Assembly: GCA_964422415.1 (NCBI GenBank)
Contig: CAYRBI010000007.1
Span: 18,285 to 82,284 of the forward strand
DNA: 64,000 nt
Source of the DNA: OLB16 sp964422415
GTDB taxonomy: Bacteria > Hinthialibacterota > Hinthialibacteria > OLB16
Direction: 5' to 3'
Under the pieces are notes generated by a model. That model was not told the origin of the DNA, searched no databases, and saw only the letters and a list, made by a program, of their open reading frames with translations. Of the stretch, positions 34,188 to 43,989 are shown in pieces. Position numbers and translations under genes: made by a program. Numbering within the stretch: the first letter of the stretch is position 1; every line of letters begins with the position of its first letter.

Positions 34188-34278
34188 AGTCTTCTTTTTT
34201 TTCTTAAAATTATTAGGATCGGATATTCCTACAAATATTCATGATTCATTGTCCAAAAAACCTTTTGAGATCACACCA

Positions 34279-35772
34279 ATGACTGAATCCATCGATTCTT
34301 CTCAAGGAATTAGGAATAAGACATTAAACGCTCTCTCATGGAGTTTTATTGAACGCTTTTCACAACAATTCCTACAATTTTTAATATCAATTATTTTGGC
34401 ACGTTTATTGTCCCCAGAAGAATTTGGCCTGATAGCAATGCTTGCCATTTTTTTTGCATTGGCTGAGTCATTTATCGATAGTGGTTTTGGATCAGCCCTT
34501 ATACAAAAGAAGAATATTGACCATCTCGATGAATGCTCAATATTCTATTTTAATATTGTGATAGGATTAATTTCAACATTTGTCCTTTACTTTGGGGCAC
34601 CGTATATTGCCAATTTTTATAGGATGCCGATACTAATTCCATTGTCACGTCTTCTCTCAATTAATACCTTAATTAATTCTTTTGGACTCATCCAATCGAC
34701 ACTTCTTACTCGTCAAGTAAATTTTAAAATTCAAACTCAAGTTAGTCTTATTGCATCAATTATATCCGGAATAATAAGCTTAATCATGGCCTTTAAAGGT
34801 TTTGGTGTATGGAGTCTTGCGGCCCAATCATTAACATCTAATCTTTTTCGCACATCTCTTTTATGGTTTTTTCTGGGTTGGCGTCCCTCATGGAGATTTA
34901 GTTTAATTTCCTTGCGGTCTATGTTTAAATTTGGTTCATTGATGTTTTTATCAGGATTAATAGATACTTTTTTCAATAATCTATATTTATTGGTTATTGG
35001 AAAGTTTTTTTCAGCACAAGATCTTGGCTTCTATTCACGTGCAAATCAAATTCAACAACTTCAATCAAGCAACATTACGAATTCTATTAGTCGTGTTTCT
35101 TTTCCTGTTTTTTCTTCCATCCAAGATGATAAAATAAGACTTCGGCGGGCTGTTTCCAAAGCCCTTCGTTTAATGGTCTTTTTAAACTTTCCGATGATGG
35201 TTTGTCTTTTTGTTGTTTCTAGGCCTTTAATATTCTCACTTTTGGGCGAAAACTGGCTTCCTTGTGTCCCATATTTACAGTTACTTTGTATTAATGGGTT
35301 CATCTATCCATTACATGTAATTAATTTAAATGCACTTAAATCTCAAGGTCGTTCTGATCTTTTTTTTAATCTTGAATTAATAAAAAAAATAATCATTGTA
35401 ATCTCTATAATTCTTACTTTTGATTTTGGGATAAAAGGTCTAATCTATGGCCAAATTATCTCATCTATATTATCCTATTTTATGAATTCTTATTATACTG
35501 GTAGTATTCTAAAATACTCTGTAAAAGATCAAATTTTAGATGTGAGTCCCAGCCTATTAATTTCTGTAATTATGGGTGGAATAATCTATTCTTTTGGAAA
35601 TCTTCTAATTGATAATTGTTTCATTCTTTTACTGACTCAAACACTCTCAGGAATATGTTTATATATTTTATTATGTCTTTTATTTAAAAATAAGGCATTT
35701 TTCGAAGCGATTGATATTATAATGCCAAAAATAACTGATATTAAAAATTCTGTTCTTTTCCGTTATTGTTAA
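34279..35772 (+). CDS. wzx: Polysaccharide flippase, Wzx/WzxC-type (MOP superfamily)
   Basis: About 497 residues with 12-14 predicted membrane segments, beginning NALSWSFIERFSQQFLQFLI and ILARLLSPEEFGLIAMLAIF, which is characteristic of WzxC-like oligosaccharide flippases. They move lipid-linked repeat units across the inner membrane. I prefer the ATG at 34279 (MTESIDSSQGIRNKTL) over a TTG at 34249. The gene is isolated from the previous one by about 90 A+T-rich bases. Symbol given for function, not for a specific ortholog. Confidence 0.9.
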   Translation: MTESIDSSQGIRNKTLNALSWSFIERFSQQFLQFLISIILARLLSPEEFGLIAMLAIFFALAESFIDSGFGSALIQKKNIDHLDECSIFYFNIVIGLISTFVLYFGAPYIANFYRMPILIPLSRLLSINTLINSFGLIQSTLLTRQVNFKIQTQVSLIASIISGIISLIMAFKGFGVWSLAAQSLTSNLFRTSLLWFFLGWRPSWRFSLISLRSMFKFGSLMFLSGLIDTFFNNLYLLVIGKFFSAQDLGFYSRANQIQQLQSSNITNSISRVSFPVFSSIQDDKIRLRRAVSKALRLMVFLNFPMMVCLFVVSRPLIFSLLGENWLPCVPYLQLLCINGFIYPLHVINLNALKSQGRSDLFFNLELIKKIIIVISIILTFDFGIKGLIYGQIISSILSYFMNSYYTGSILKYSVKDQILDVSPSLLISVIMGGIIYSFGNLLIDNCFILLLTQTLSGICLYILLCLLFKNKAFFEAIDIIMPKITDIKNSVLFRYC

Positions 35773-35868
35773 TCATGTTTTCATTAGCTTATATATTATT
35801 AGCAACTGTATACAATTTTAATAGATTTTTTATTATCACTCTTTAATAAATTATTGAATTCATATATC

Positions 35869-37029
35869 ATGAAAATTCATCACTTATTTCCTTCAAATAA
35901 CCATCATCACGTTCCTTGGTTCATTCATTTATTTAACCATTTTTCAGTGGACATGAACATTGATCCTGAGGATCATTATTATGTACAGTTTGTCAGAGAA
36001 CTCCCTTCACCGAATCAAACACAAGAATACAACTATTTAAATTTACTAAAACTTAATACTTCTTTCATACTAGGTGGAAGTATTGCAGTATTTCGTTACC
36101 TTAACTCAATTGAAAAAGATGACTGCCTGATTCTTCATAGTGGTTTTGGTATTCCACGAATTTGGCAGAATTTATTCCTTCAAAGATGTCTTTGGAAAAG
36201 GACTGTGTGGGTTATGTGGGGAGGCGATATAAATCAAATGAAAGACATTTCCAATACTTTCACTTTATTTTCAAAGCTTCATCTTTGGTATTATGGAAAG
36301 ATTATTTCAAATCTTTTTGGTGTTTCAGCTCTTGCCCCAGAAGATTATTCAATTGTCCAAAGTCTTTTCCCCTCATGCAATAACTATGTTCGAGCTTTTT
36401 ATCCAATGATAAATGATCCTTTTTTTACAGAAAACTTCGAACATCACACTCGATCAGAATTTAACCCATTACAAATATTTCTTGGTAATTCAGCTGCAAT
36501 CTCAAACCGCCACATAGAAGCCCTTGAATGGCTTTCTAGATTCAAAGACGAGAACATTCGGATATATTGTCCTCTTTCTTATGGAGGAAATCCTGAGTAT
36601 ATTCGTCAAGTAATACACACTGGTAATGAATTATTTGGAAGCAAATTCATTTCCATAACGGATCTTTTATCACGCAAAGATTTCGTACAATTGGTTAATA
36701 ACATGGATATTCTTTTTTGGAATCACAAAAGGCAACAAGGTCTTTTTGGCATTTATTCGTTTATCTGCAATGGACGAGTGGCATATGTACGAAGTGATTC
36801 TTCAACCTATTCAATGTTGCACGATTTTGGTATCCAAGTTAGAGATACCTTATCTATTAATAACATTTCTTTTAATGATTTCAAGAATCCTTGGCCAGAC
36901 TCTATCTGTAACAAGAATATTCATCAATATAAACAACATCTTTCAGTTAAGGCATCTATAGAAAGCTGGAAATTTCTTTTCCAATCATTAAAAAAAATAA
37001 TAACAAAAATTAATGCAACCGAAAAATAA
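35869..37029 (+). CDS. WecF-like 4-acetamido-4,6-dideoxygalactosyltransferase-family protein
   Basis: A 386-residue protein with features of the TDP-Fuc4NAc:lipid II transferase family: ILHSGFGIPRIWQNLFLQ, VWVMWGGDINQM, LQIFLGNSAAISNRHIEAL, IRIYCPLSYGGNPEYIRQVI and FWNHKRQQGLFGIYSFI, which parallel WecF segments (GNSGDRSNDHIAAL, RQQGIGTLCLL). WecF completes the enterobacterial common antigen repeat. With an aminotransferase and UDP-GlcNAc 2-epimerase in the same locus, an ECA-like unit is conceivable. Start at ATG 35869; an upstream TTG at 35854 has no ribosome site. Confidence 0.82.
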   Translation: MKIHHLFPSNNHHHVPWFIHLFNHFSVDMNIDPEDHYYVQFVRELPSPNQTQEYNYLNLLKLNTSFILGGSIAVFRYLNSIEKDDCLILHSGFGIPRIWQNLFLQRCLWKRTVWVMWGGDINQMKDISNTFTLFSKLHLWYYGKIISNLFGVSALAPEDYSIVQSLFPSCNNYVRAFYPMINDPFFTENFEHHTRSEFNPLQIFLGNSAAISNRHIEALEWLSRFKDENIRIYCPLSYGGNPEYIRQVIHTGNELFGSKFISITDLLSRKDFVQLVNNMDILFWNHKRQQGLFGIYSFICNGRVAYVRSDSSTYSMLHDFGIQVRDTLSINNISFNDFKNPWPDSICNKNIHQYKQHLSVKASIESWKFLFQSLKKIITKINATEK

Positions 37030-37092
37030 AAATATTGTATATATGTGCAATATATATATTTGCATAGAATTCATTGTATAAGGTAAAGCACA

Positions 37093-38073
37093 ATGCTTTT
37101 TTCTGTCATAATTCCAATTCATAATAAGGGACCACATATTCACCGTTCCATATCTTCAGTATTGAATCAAACACTTAATGATTTTGAACTTATTCTCATT
37201 GATGATGCTTCTACGGATAACAGCCTCTTGGAGATTCAAAAATTTACTGATCCTCGCATCCGTCTCCTTCCCCGCGATATTCCAGGTCCAGGAGGGTATG
37301 CGGCACGAAATTTAGGGATTGAACAAGCCGGAGGGGTTTGGATAGCCTTCCTTGATGCTGATGATGAATGGATGCCTGATCATTTACAAAAATTACTTGA
37401 TCTTTCTTGTACTTTTCCAGAGTGTGATTTTTTGAGTTGTGGGTGGATAACTAAGATTGGTTCCGAAAAATTTTTGCTTGATCGATATTCATCGAAAAAG
37501 AATAAAATTACCTTACGTAAAATTTCATTGAAAGAGTATCTTGAGTTGAGTATACTTGAAATGCGGCCCACGTGTACTGATGTTGCCTGTATTCGAAATA
37601 ATCTTGCTGCCAGAAAGTTATTTCCCGAAGGAAAAGTTCAAAGAGGAGGTGACCAAGATGCTTGGATATTATATCTTGCAAAAACGGGGCATATGGCATG
37701 GAGCCAACATGTAGGTGCAATCTATCATAGAGATGCTGTCAATATGGTAACAAAATCCGCTCCTTCTGATCCACATATGATCAAAGCGATCATTACTGGA
37801 CTTATTCCTTATATAAACAATGACTGTCTTCAATTATTACCAATACTATACAATCGAAGACTATGGGATGCATGGAAGGTAAATCTTCTCATCCATCCTC
37901 ATCAACTTTTTAATCTACCCTGCAATCTTTACTGGAAAGGTGATATAGTTTTTTGTATGTCACATTCTGTTATATCCTTAATTCCTGTATTTGTTTTCAG
38001 AATATTACGTTACTTTAAGAAAGTCTCTTCAAATTTCATTCAATGTTATTTGGGAAAATCCAATATATATTGA
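37093..38073 (+). CDS. Glycosyltransferase family 2
   Basis: A 326-residue GT-A enzyme: FSVIIPIHNKGPHIHRSISS, LILIDDASTDNSLLEIQKF, PGGYAARNLGIEQAGGVWIAF in part, and LDADDEWMPDHLQKLL (the DxD metal/nucleotide site). The later RGGDQDAWILYLAKTG is the usual acceptor-side ED-like motif. It adds one sugar to the repeat unit. ATG at 37093 after a GGTAAAGC leader. The C-terminus may be membrane-associated (IVFCMSHSVISLIPVFVF). Confidence 0.92.
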   Translation: MLFSVIIPIHNKGPHIHRSISSVLNQTLNDFELILIDDASTDNSLLEIQKFTDPRIRLLPRDIPGPGGYAARNLGIEQAGGVWIAFLDADDEWMPDHLQKLLDLSCTFPECDFLSCGWITKIGSEKFLLDRYSSKKNKITLRKISLKEYLELSILEMRPTCTDVACIRNNLAARKLFPEGKVQRGGDQDAWILYLAKTGHMAWSQHVGAIYHRDAVNMVTKSAPSDPHMIKAIITGLIPYINNDCLQLLPILYNRRLWDAWKVNLLIHPHQLFNLPCNLYWKGDIVFCMSHSVISLIPVFVFRILRYFKKVSSNFIQCYLGKSNIY

Positions 38074-38102
38074 TACTTTTTTAGAGTTTGAGTGACCAAA
38101 AA

Positions 38103-39440
38103 ATGATCGAATTTCTTTTTACAGTGGTTCTTATATTAAATGGAACGAATTTATTTGCATTTATAGCTCCGTTTTTGCAGGTTTCAATAGGCAATGTAAG
38201 CATAATATTGCTTTTTATCAATATTTCTTATCTTCTTTTTCGATTTAAACTCACTTCCCAGATTCTACTCCAAAGGAATATGTGGAATTTTACATTTATT
38301 TTTGTTATTTGGCCATTCCTCACAATATTTTATTCACCCATTCTCGAAATTCGTGAAATTGGACTTAGGATTTATACTTTTACTCTTTTTGTTTGTACTA
38401 ACGTTTTTATAATACGTAATGGTTTCACAAAATTTAATCGAATTATATCAATAAATTTTTCCTTAATAATTCTTGGCCTCGTACTCAGCATGGTCAAACC
38501 TGAATACTTTCAAAGCATGGCAGAACTCATTGGTAAACGAAATGATGCCATGGGACGTCCTTTTGGTTTCTTTATGGAACCAAATGTCCAGGGCCATGTA
38601 ATTATATATACTTTCATAGCATATTTTGCTCTTTTTAAGCATAAAAATACAATATTTTTTATAGGTTCGCTCTTGTCTTTCCTTCTTCTTATGCTTATTA
38701 CTGGATCTCGTTCGGGTGTAATTGTTTCAGTTATTGTTTTTTCTCTTATTTTATTTAACTCTAGTAAACAACACAGTCACAACAATCAGCCCTTAGTTAG
38801 AATAACCTTGTTATTTATATTTATGTTTTTTTGTCTTGCTTGTTTAAAAGTTTATTTGTCAGGTATTGAGCAATCGGTTATTCGACGTGATGATGACTTA
38901 ATTGACCGGATGAATTCAATGTTAAGCTTCGGTTTGAATAAAAATGATGGTTTACAGGGAGACATGAGCCTCTATGGTCGGACAGAGGCTCAATTATTCT
39001 ATCTTTCATTTATTAAAGAGAAACCATTTCTTGGATATGGATTTGGTTCACACGCATTATATTACGAAAGTGGAATCTTCTTTAGGACAGCCCATAGCGA
39101 GGCTGTCATTCGTGCCTTTGAATATGGTATTTTTTATCCTCTGTTTTTTGTAGTATTGATTCTCCAAATATTTCGATCCAAAAACAGGAAGATTGTAGAA
39201 ACTTGTTTCCAAACAAATTCAATTGCACAATTTACCTTATCTGCTATTTTACTATTTATAGTAAATGGAGATTTACTAGACAATCGACCTTTTTACATAA
39301 TTTTAGCAATGTTTTACACGGCAATTAATAATCCAATGGCTATCCTCACGTATACAAATAGACATCCAAAATCCATATCCATTATCAACACAGAACTAAT
39401 TCCTTTCTCTACACCACCAATTCAAACGGAGAAAGTGTGA
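38103..39440 (+). CDS. O-antigen ligase/polymerase-like membrane protein
   Basis: About 445 residues with 10 or more predicted membrane helices. The signature LLMLITGSRSGVIVSVIVF is the GSRSG motif common in O-antigen ligase (WaaL) and Wzy families, followed by a large periplasmic loop containing GRTEAQLFYLSFIKEKPFLG and GFGSHALYYESG, also typical. It either polymerises repeat units or ligates the chain. Which one cannot be told by eye. Preferred start is the ATG at 38103. It ends one base before the next gene's ATG. Confidence 0.87.
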   Translation: MIEFLFTVVLILNGTNLFAFIAPFLQVSIGNVSIILLFINISYLLFRFKLTSQILLQRNMWNFTFIFVIWPFLTIFYSPILEIREIGLRIYTFTLFVCTNVFIIRNGFTKFNRIISINFSLIILGLVLSMVKPEYFQSMAELIGKRNDAMGRPFGFFMEPNVQGHVIIYTFIAYFALFKHKNTIFFIGSLLSFLLLMLITGSRSGVIVSVIVFSLILFNSSKQHSHNNQPLVRITLLFIFMFFCLACLKVYLSGIEQSVIRRDDDLIDRMNSMLSFGLNKNDGLQGDMSLYGRTEAQLFYLSFIKEKPFLGYGFGSHALYYESGIFFRTAHSEAVIRAFEYGIFYPLFFVVLILQIFRSKNRKIVETCFQTNSIAQFTLSAILLFIVNGDLLDNRPFYIILAMFYTAINNPMAILTYTNRHPKSISIINTELIPFSTPPIQTEKV

Positions 39441-40628
39441 ATGAAAATTTCTGATGATAAGCCTCTGGATATTCTTAGGCCCAACATGAGAATATTACAG
39501 GTTGTTTCATCACTTTCTGCTGGGGGTGCAGAAAGCTTTGTCACCAATCTATCCATCGATTTAGTAAAAATGAAGGTGTCGATACACCTCTTTATCATGG
39601 CAGGTGTACGCGGTGAACGTGGTAATCTATTACTAAAACGCTTACTCGATTCTGGAATTGAAGTATCTGGTATCGAGGACCGTAGGCCTGCCTCTATAAA
39701 AAATTTTTTCAAACTCACTCAGCTGATTCACTCCTGGAAACCTGATATCATTCATTCTCATCTTTATGCAAGCGATGTTGCATGTGCTATTTCAAAAATT
39801 CTCTCTTTACAAATTCACACTCCATTGGTTCGTACACTCCACAGTACGAACATAAATGATAACCACTCAAAAGTTGTTCAAAGATGTCTTTACAATTTCT
39901 TTTTATTGTCAATAGCTTGTTCTACACCTGTTGCTAATGCCTATCATATTTTTTTGAGGCATAATCGATCCAAAAGACTGACAACAATCGATAATGGCAC
40001 ACAACTACACGATTTTTCAACTACAGAAAATGAGAAAATTAAAGCAAGAAAATTCCTGAATCTCCCCCAAAGGGGGATTATCATTTCCCATATTGGTAGG
40101 ATTGGAGGTGGTGGGAATTCTACTTTACTCGCAGAACCCAAAGCTCAAGATGTTCTACTTGAAGCATTTAGCCGTATCTCTTATCAAGATACACCTTGTT
40201 ATTTGGTTCTTGTCGGAGATGGTCCTTTACGCAAGGAGGCGGAATCAATTGCACATTCCCTAAGAATTGAGGAGCGAGTGCGTTTTCTTGGAGAACAACC
40301 AGAACCATGGAAAGCTCTAGAAGCCTCTGACATTTTCTGCTTTCCTTCACGCTATGAGGGACTTCCATTGGTTTTATGTGAAGCTGCCTCCTGTGGACTT
40401 CCAATCATAGCATCGGATATTCCAGAGATTAGAAATCTATGTCCTAATGAATCCTGGTTACTTGTTCCGGTGGATGATGTCTCATGTTTTACAAATGCAC
40501 TTCAAAAAATGTTAGTAAATCTCAACTATTATAAACAACATGCTATAGATGTTGCACCCATTATTCGAAACACCTACTCAATGAGCATATGTGCGGAAAA
40601 ATATTATCAAACATATATTTCGCTCTAG
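39441..40628 (+). CDS. Glycosyltransferase family 4
   Basis: A 395-residue GT-B enzyme: MRILQVVSSLSAGGAESFV, WKPDIIHSHLYASDVACAI, RTLHSTNINDNHS, then the GT4 donor site DVLLEAFSRISYQDTPCYLV, LVGDGPLRKEAESIAHSL, RVRFLGEQPEPWKALEASDI and FCFPSRYEGLPLVLCEAASC (the E-x7-E motif). It starts with ATG immediately after the previous stop. A GGAGA site lies 8 bases upstream. Confidence 0.93.
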   Translation: MKISDDKPLDILRPNMRILQVVSSLSAGGAESFVTNLSIDLVKMKVSIHLFIMAGVRGERGNLLLKRLLDSGIEVSGIEDRRPASIKNFFKLTQLIHSWKPDIIHSHLYASDVACAISKILSLQIHTPLVRTLHSTNINDNHSKVVQRCLYNFFLLSIACSTPVANAYHIFLRHNRSKRLTTIDNGTQLHDFSTTENEKIKARKFLNLPQRGIIISHIGRIGGGGNSTLLAEPKAQDVLLEAFSRISYQDTPCYLVLVGDGPLRKEAESIAHSLRIEERVRFLGEQPEPWKALEASDIFCFPSRYEGLPLVLCEAASCGLPIIASDIPEIRNLCPNESWLLVPVDDVSCFTNALQKMLVNLNYYKQHAIDVAPIIRNTYSMSICAEKYYQTYISL

Positions 40629-40758
40629 CACTAGAATAGCTATTAACACATGTGATATTGGAATATAATTTTTTGAAAATTATATTATATAGTATAGTTT
40701 CTGATATACTTCGAAAAGGTCCGACAATTATCTTATAAATTTGTATACTAATAATACT

Positions 40759-41964
40759 ATGAAAATACTAAATGTCCTTGCATCACTAAATGAAGAGTAT
40801 GGTGGACCGCCTCAAGTGGCACTATCACTCGGGCAATCTCTTAATAAACTCAACATTGATATCAATTATTGCGCTACAACAATATCGACTAATGCATTTA
40901 ATAATTTGAAAAACCAACCTAATACTAAAATATTTCCAATTAAACCACCATACTCCTGGTTTTTTTCACCTGAACTCAAGAAATATTTACAACAAAGAAT
41001 AAAGGATTTTGATCTCCTTCATATCCATGAGATATGGTCCTACCCTCAATATATTTCCTCGAAACTCTCTTCGAGAAATCAGATACCATTTATCATTATT
41101 CCTCATGGAGAATTACAAAATTCCCATTTAAATAACAGTTTTTTTAAATATTATAAAAAGAGCGCGTATCTTGCAATTCTTGGAAAGAACATACTTCAAA
41201 ATGCCAATTGCATTCATGCAATTTCCAAAAATGAAGTACATGGAATCAGAGCGATTGGATACCAAGGACCTATTACTTTAATACCCAATGGTATTGCCAG
41301 CGATTTCGCAGATCATCTCCCCCCTTGTGATGAAGCCGAGGAATATTGGCCCAACTTACATGATCGTCGTGTCTTTCTCTTTCTTTCCCGTCTCAGTCCC
41401 GAAAAGGGGCTAAACGCACTCATCCCCGCCTGGGCTCAAGTCATTCAGCATTCTTCTTTACAAGATGTTGTTTTAGTCCTTGCCGGTCCTGATGATCGGG
41501 GATATCGTAAACATGTGGAAGGTCTTGTCGAAAGGTACAATACAGGGGCTTCAGTCTTGTTCACTGGAATGGTAAAAGGACATCAGAAGATGGCTCTCAT
41601 TTCAAGATCTGATGGATACGTCCTCCCTTCCTACAGTGAAGGGTTTAGTATATCGATATTGGAGAATTTGGCCGCAGGCAAACCTGTAGTAATTACTCCT
41701 GGATGTAATTTTCCTGAAGTTTCCATTGCTGGTGCCGGACTGTGTTGTAAACCTGAACCTCACGAACTAGCCGTATGTTTGCAGAATATCCTAAATATGT
41801 CTCATTCAGAAAGAATCTTAATGGGAGAAAAAGGCCGTGAATTGGTTCAGAAAAATTTTACTTGGGATATTGCCGCACAAAAAATGTTGACGGTTTATCG
41901 TTGCATCCTCGATGGAAAAACCATTCCCGAAAATCCAGAACCTGCCCACAGTACAAACCCCTAG
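40759..41964 (+). CDS. Glycosyltransferase family 4
   Basis: A 401-residue GT-B enzyme. N-terminus MKILNVLASLNEEYGGPPQV is typical of WcaI/WbaZ-like GT4 proteins; the donor half has RVFLFLSRLSPEKGLNALIP, VLVLAGPDDRGYRKHVEGLV, LFTGMVKGHQKMALISRSDG and YVLPSYSEGFSISILENLAA with the E-x7-E site. Start at ATG 40759; a TTG at 40741 is in frame but weaker. Last gene of the plus-strand polysaccharide run; base composition is returning towards the genome average. Confidence 0.93.
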   Translation: MKILNVLASLNEEYGGPPQVALSLGQSLNKLNIDINYCATTISTNAFNNLKNQPNTKIFPIKPPYSWFFSPELKKYLQQRIKDFDLLHIHEIWSYPQYISSKLSSRNQIPFIIIPHGELQNSHLNNSFFKYYKKSAYLAILGKNILQNANCIHAISKNEVHGIRAIGYQGPITLIPNGIASDFADHLPPCDEAEEYWPNLHDRRVFLFLSRLSPEKGLNALIPAWAQVIQHSSLQDVVLVLAGPDDRGYRKHVEGLVERYNTGASVLFTGMVKGHQKMALISRSDGYVLPSYSEGFSISILENLAAGKPVVITPGCNFPEVSIAGAGLCCKPEPHELAVCLQNILNMSHSERILMGEKGRELVQKNFTWDIAAQKMLTVYRCILDGKTIPENPEPAHSTNP

Positions 41965-42016
41965 TCTCCTATCCTTAAATCACGCAATAGAATCCACGTA
42001 GGTGCAATTTAATAAT

Positions 42017-43822
42017 TCAAACTGATGTACGAGTATCTGCAAGCCCCATATACAGACGGGCACCCACAACGAATATCCCTCCCAAGAAGGCCATCAACAT
42101 TGCGATCAACAAAATCCTCGACCGATACGGTCCCACTTTCTGTGGATTCGGCGCCGCTTGGTAAAGAACTTGAACACCACTTCGGGAAGCCTGCTGAGCG
42201 GATACCATCGATATCTGTATCTCCCCAGCCTTGGTTGCCAGATTATCTGCAATGCTTGACATCTTGGTGGCCTCACGGGTTAGTCCTGCGATTAGAACCT
42301 CATTCTCCGAAACAGACCTCGCTGACTCCTGACGTTGCCGGTCAAAAACACTAAGAATGTCCTGCTTAATTCTCAAGAGACACATATCTCGTTGAACTTT
42401 CAATCTCACCTCGGAAAGCTCTTTACGGTCATTTTCATAATTGCTCCGTAGAATATCAAGCATCGCTTTGCTTTGAGCAATGCCTTCATTCTTTGCATCG
42501 ATCTGTTGATCAATCAAATCCTGTTTCTCACGGAGCTCAGCAATAAGACGTATCAATTCATTACGTCTTAAATGGTATGACATCAGTTTCTGTATAGAGG
42601 TTTGGACATCCACCATGGCGGCTGAGTGAAGCTTCCCTACTTCTTGATAAAGGGGATTCCCTTCTTCAGTCTTCAACGTAGAAGTAGCTTTCCCAATATT
42701 GACACCCCCCTGCAAGAAAGCTTGCCAGAGGGCATTGTCGGTGATGGCTTTATTCAGAGTGATCTTCTGTGGAACTTGATTGATTAATAGATCAAGGACA
42801 GAAAAACGCTTCTCGGCGACAACGATTTCGCGGCTCGCACTAGCCAAATCCGCGAGAACCGTGGATAGTTCTTTTGTATAGCCATCATATTCGAGTTTCA
42901 GGGCATCGTAACCTTTAGCCTTTTTGAATTCCTTCAAGTCCTTTTGACGATCGACATAATCTTTAACACGCCGTTTTATGCGGGCAATGATGTCATCCGA
43001 GGAAGGAGAGCCATTTTCAATGTCCTCACCCATACGGTAGGTGGTCTCCATTAATTCACCAATCCAGACTCCATCTCTCTCCTGTTCGTTCACTCGATCT
43101 TTGAGTTCCTCGATAAGGAGTTTGTTGATTTGCAGAGTCGAGGTGAGGTTAAGGATCTCAGACTCAAAGGTAATACACTGTTCCGATTGCTTGGCAAGTT
43201 TCTGTTTATTAAGACCAACATCAGCCTTCAAAGTTGAAGTCGCCAGTTTGACTTCAGCCCGGCTTAGGGAATCCTCAGCCTTTTGGGTGACATCACCCAT
43301 AAATTTGCCAAGATCGCCAACCCCTTCCATGTAGATGGCCTTAGTACGCTCAATCACCGCTTTAACCCATTGATTCGCCATATGACTTGCAAGTTCAGGA
43401 TCTTTGGAATGGGCGATAAGTTGGACCATTGGAATCAAATCCCGCATAACACCTGTCCTACGTTCCACTTCTGTTTTGAGGGCGCGTTGGTACTTGAGGA
43501 AGGTAAAGTTCTCATCGATAACCCCCTCAACCAAGAGTGCATCATACGCTGTTTTCTTTACCTCAACCGACTCAGTTAACGCGACCAGCATTTCCGGTGC
43601 GAGAGGTGCTGCTTCACCGGTCAATTCCACCTCAGGAGCACGCAGTACAAGGGCAGCTTTGGATTCATAGACATTGGGAATCATCAGGAGGTAGCAGATA
43701 GTCCCACCTCCAACAAGCACCGTTAAAAGCACGATGCGAAAAAGATACCGCCGCACCTCACGAACAATATCTGGTAAGGTAATCTCATTTGGTGGGAGAG
43801 AATTAGGTAAAGCCTCTGACAC
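42017..43822 (-). CDS. Wzz-like chain-length determinant protein
   Basis: A 601-residue polysaccharide co-polymerase-like protein. It has an N-terminal membrane helix (RYLFRIVLLTVLVGGGTICYLL) after the cytoplasmic ITLPDIVREVRRYL, a Wzz-type periplasmic start (PNVYESKAALVLRAPEVELTG), a long coiled-coil-rich middle, and a C-terminal helix (KVGPYRSRILLIAMLMAFLGG with the P-rich entry NPQKVGPYR). No cytoplasmic kinase domain follows, so it controls chain length without the BY-kinase part. GTG start after AGGAGA. It faces the plus-strand glycosyltransferase run. Confidence 0.88.
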   Translation of the reverse strand: MSEALPNSLPPNEITLPDIVREVRRYLFRIVLLTVLVGGGTICYLLMIPNVYESKAALVLRAPEVELTGEAAPLAPEMLVALTESVEVKKTAYDALLVEGVIDENFTFLKYQRALKTEVERRTGVMRDLIPMVQLIAHSKDPELASHMANQWVKAVIERTKAIYMEGVGDLGKFMGDVTQKAEDSLSRAEVKLATSTLKADVGLNKQKLAKQSEQCITFESEILNLTSTLQINKLLIEELKDRVNEQERDGVWIGELMETTYRMGEDIENGSPSSDDIIARIKRRVKDYVDRQKDLKEFKKAKGYDALKLEYDGYTKELSTVLADLASASREIVVAEKRFSVLDLLINQVPQKITLNKAITDNALWQAFLQGGVNIGKATSTLKTEEGNPLYQEVGKLHSAAMVDVQTSIQKLMSYHLRRNELIRLIAELREKQDLIDQQIDAKNEGIAQSKAMLDILRSNYENDRKELSEVRLKVQRDMCLLRIKQDILSVFDRQRQESARSVSENEVLIAGLTREATKMSSIADNLATKAGEIQISMVSAQQASRSGVQVLYQAAPNPQKVGPYRSRILLIAMLMAFLGGIFVVGARLYMGLADTRTSV

Positions 43823-43989
43823 AATATTCTCCTAGTTTAAACCTGACACGGAGGGTAAACTACCCGATGGAACTCGCGGTTTGAAGGGGTGAAGCATCCT
43901 GTAGATGGACCTGGGGCTACCTCCCGCCCGCCTGGTGTTGTACCGTCCCCTTGTTGTTAGGGTGATCCTTATTACACAGGAGATACGCC

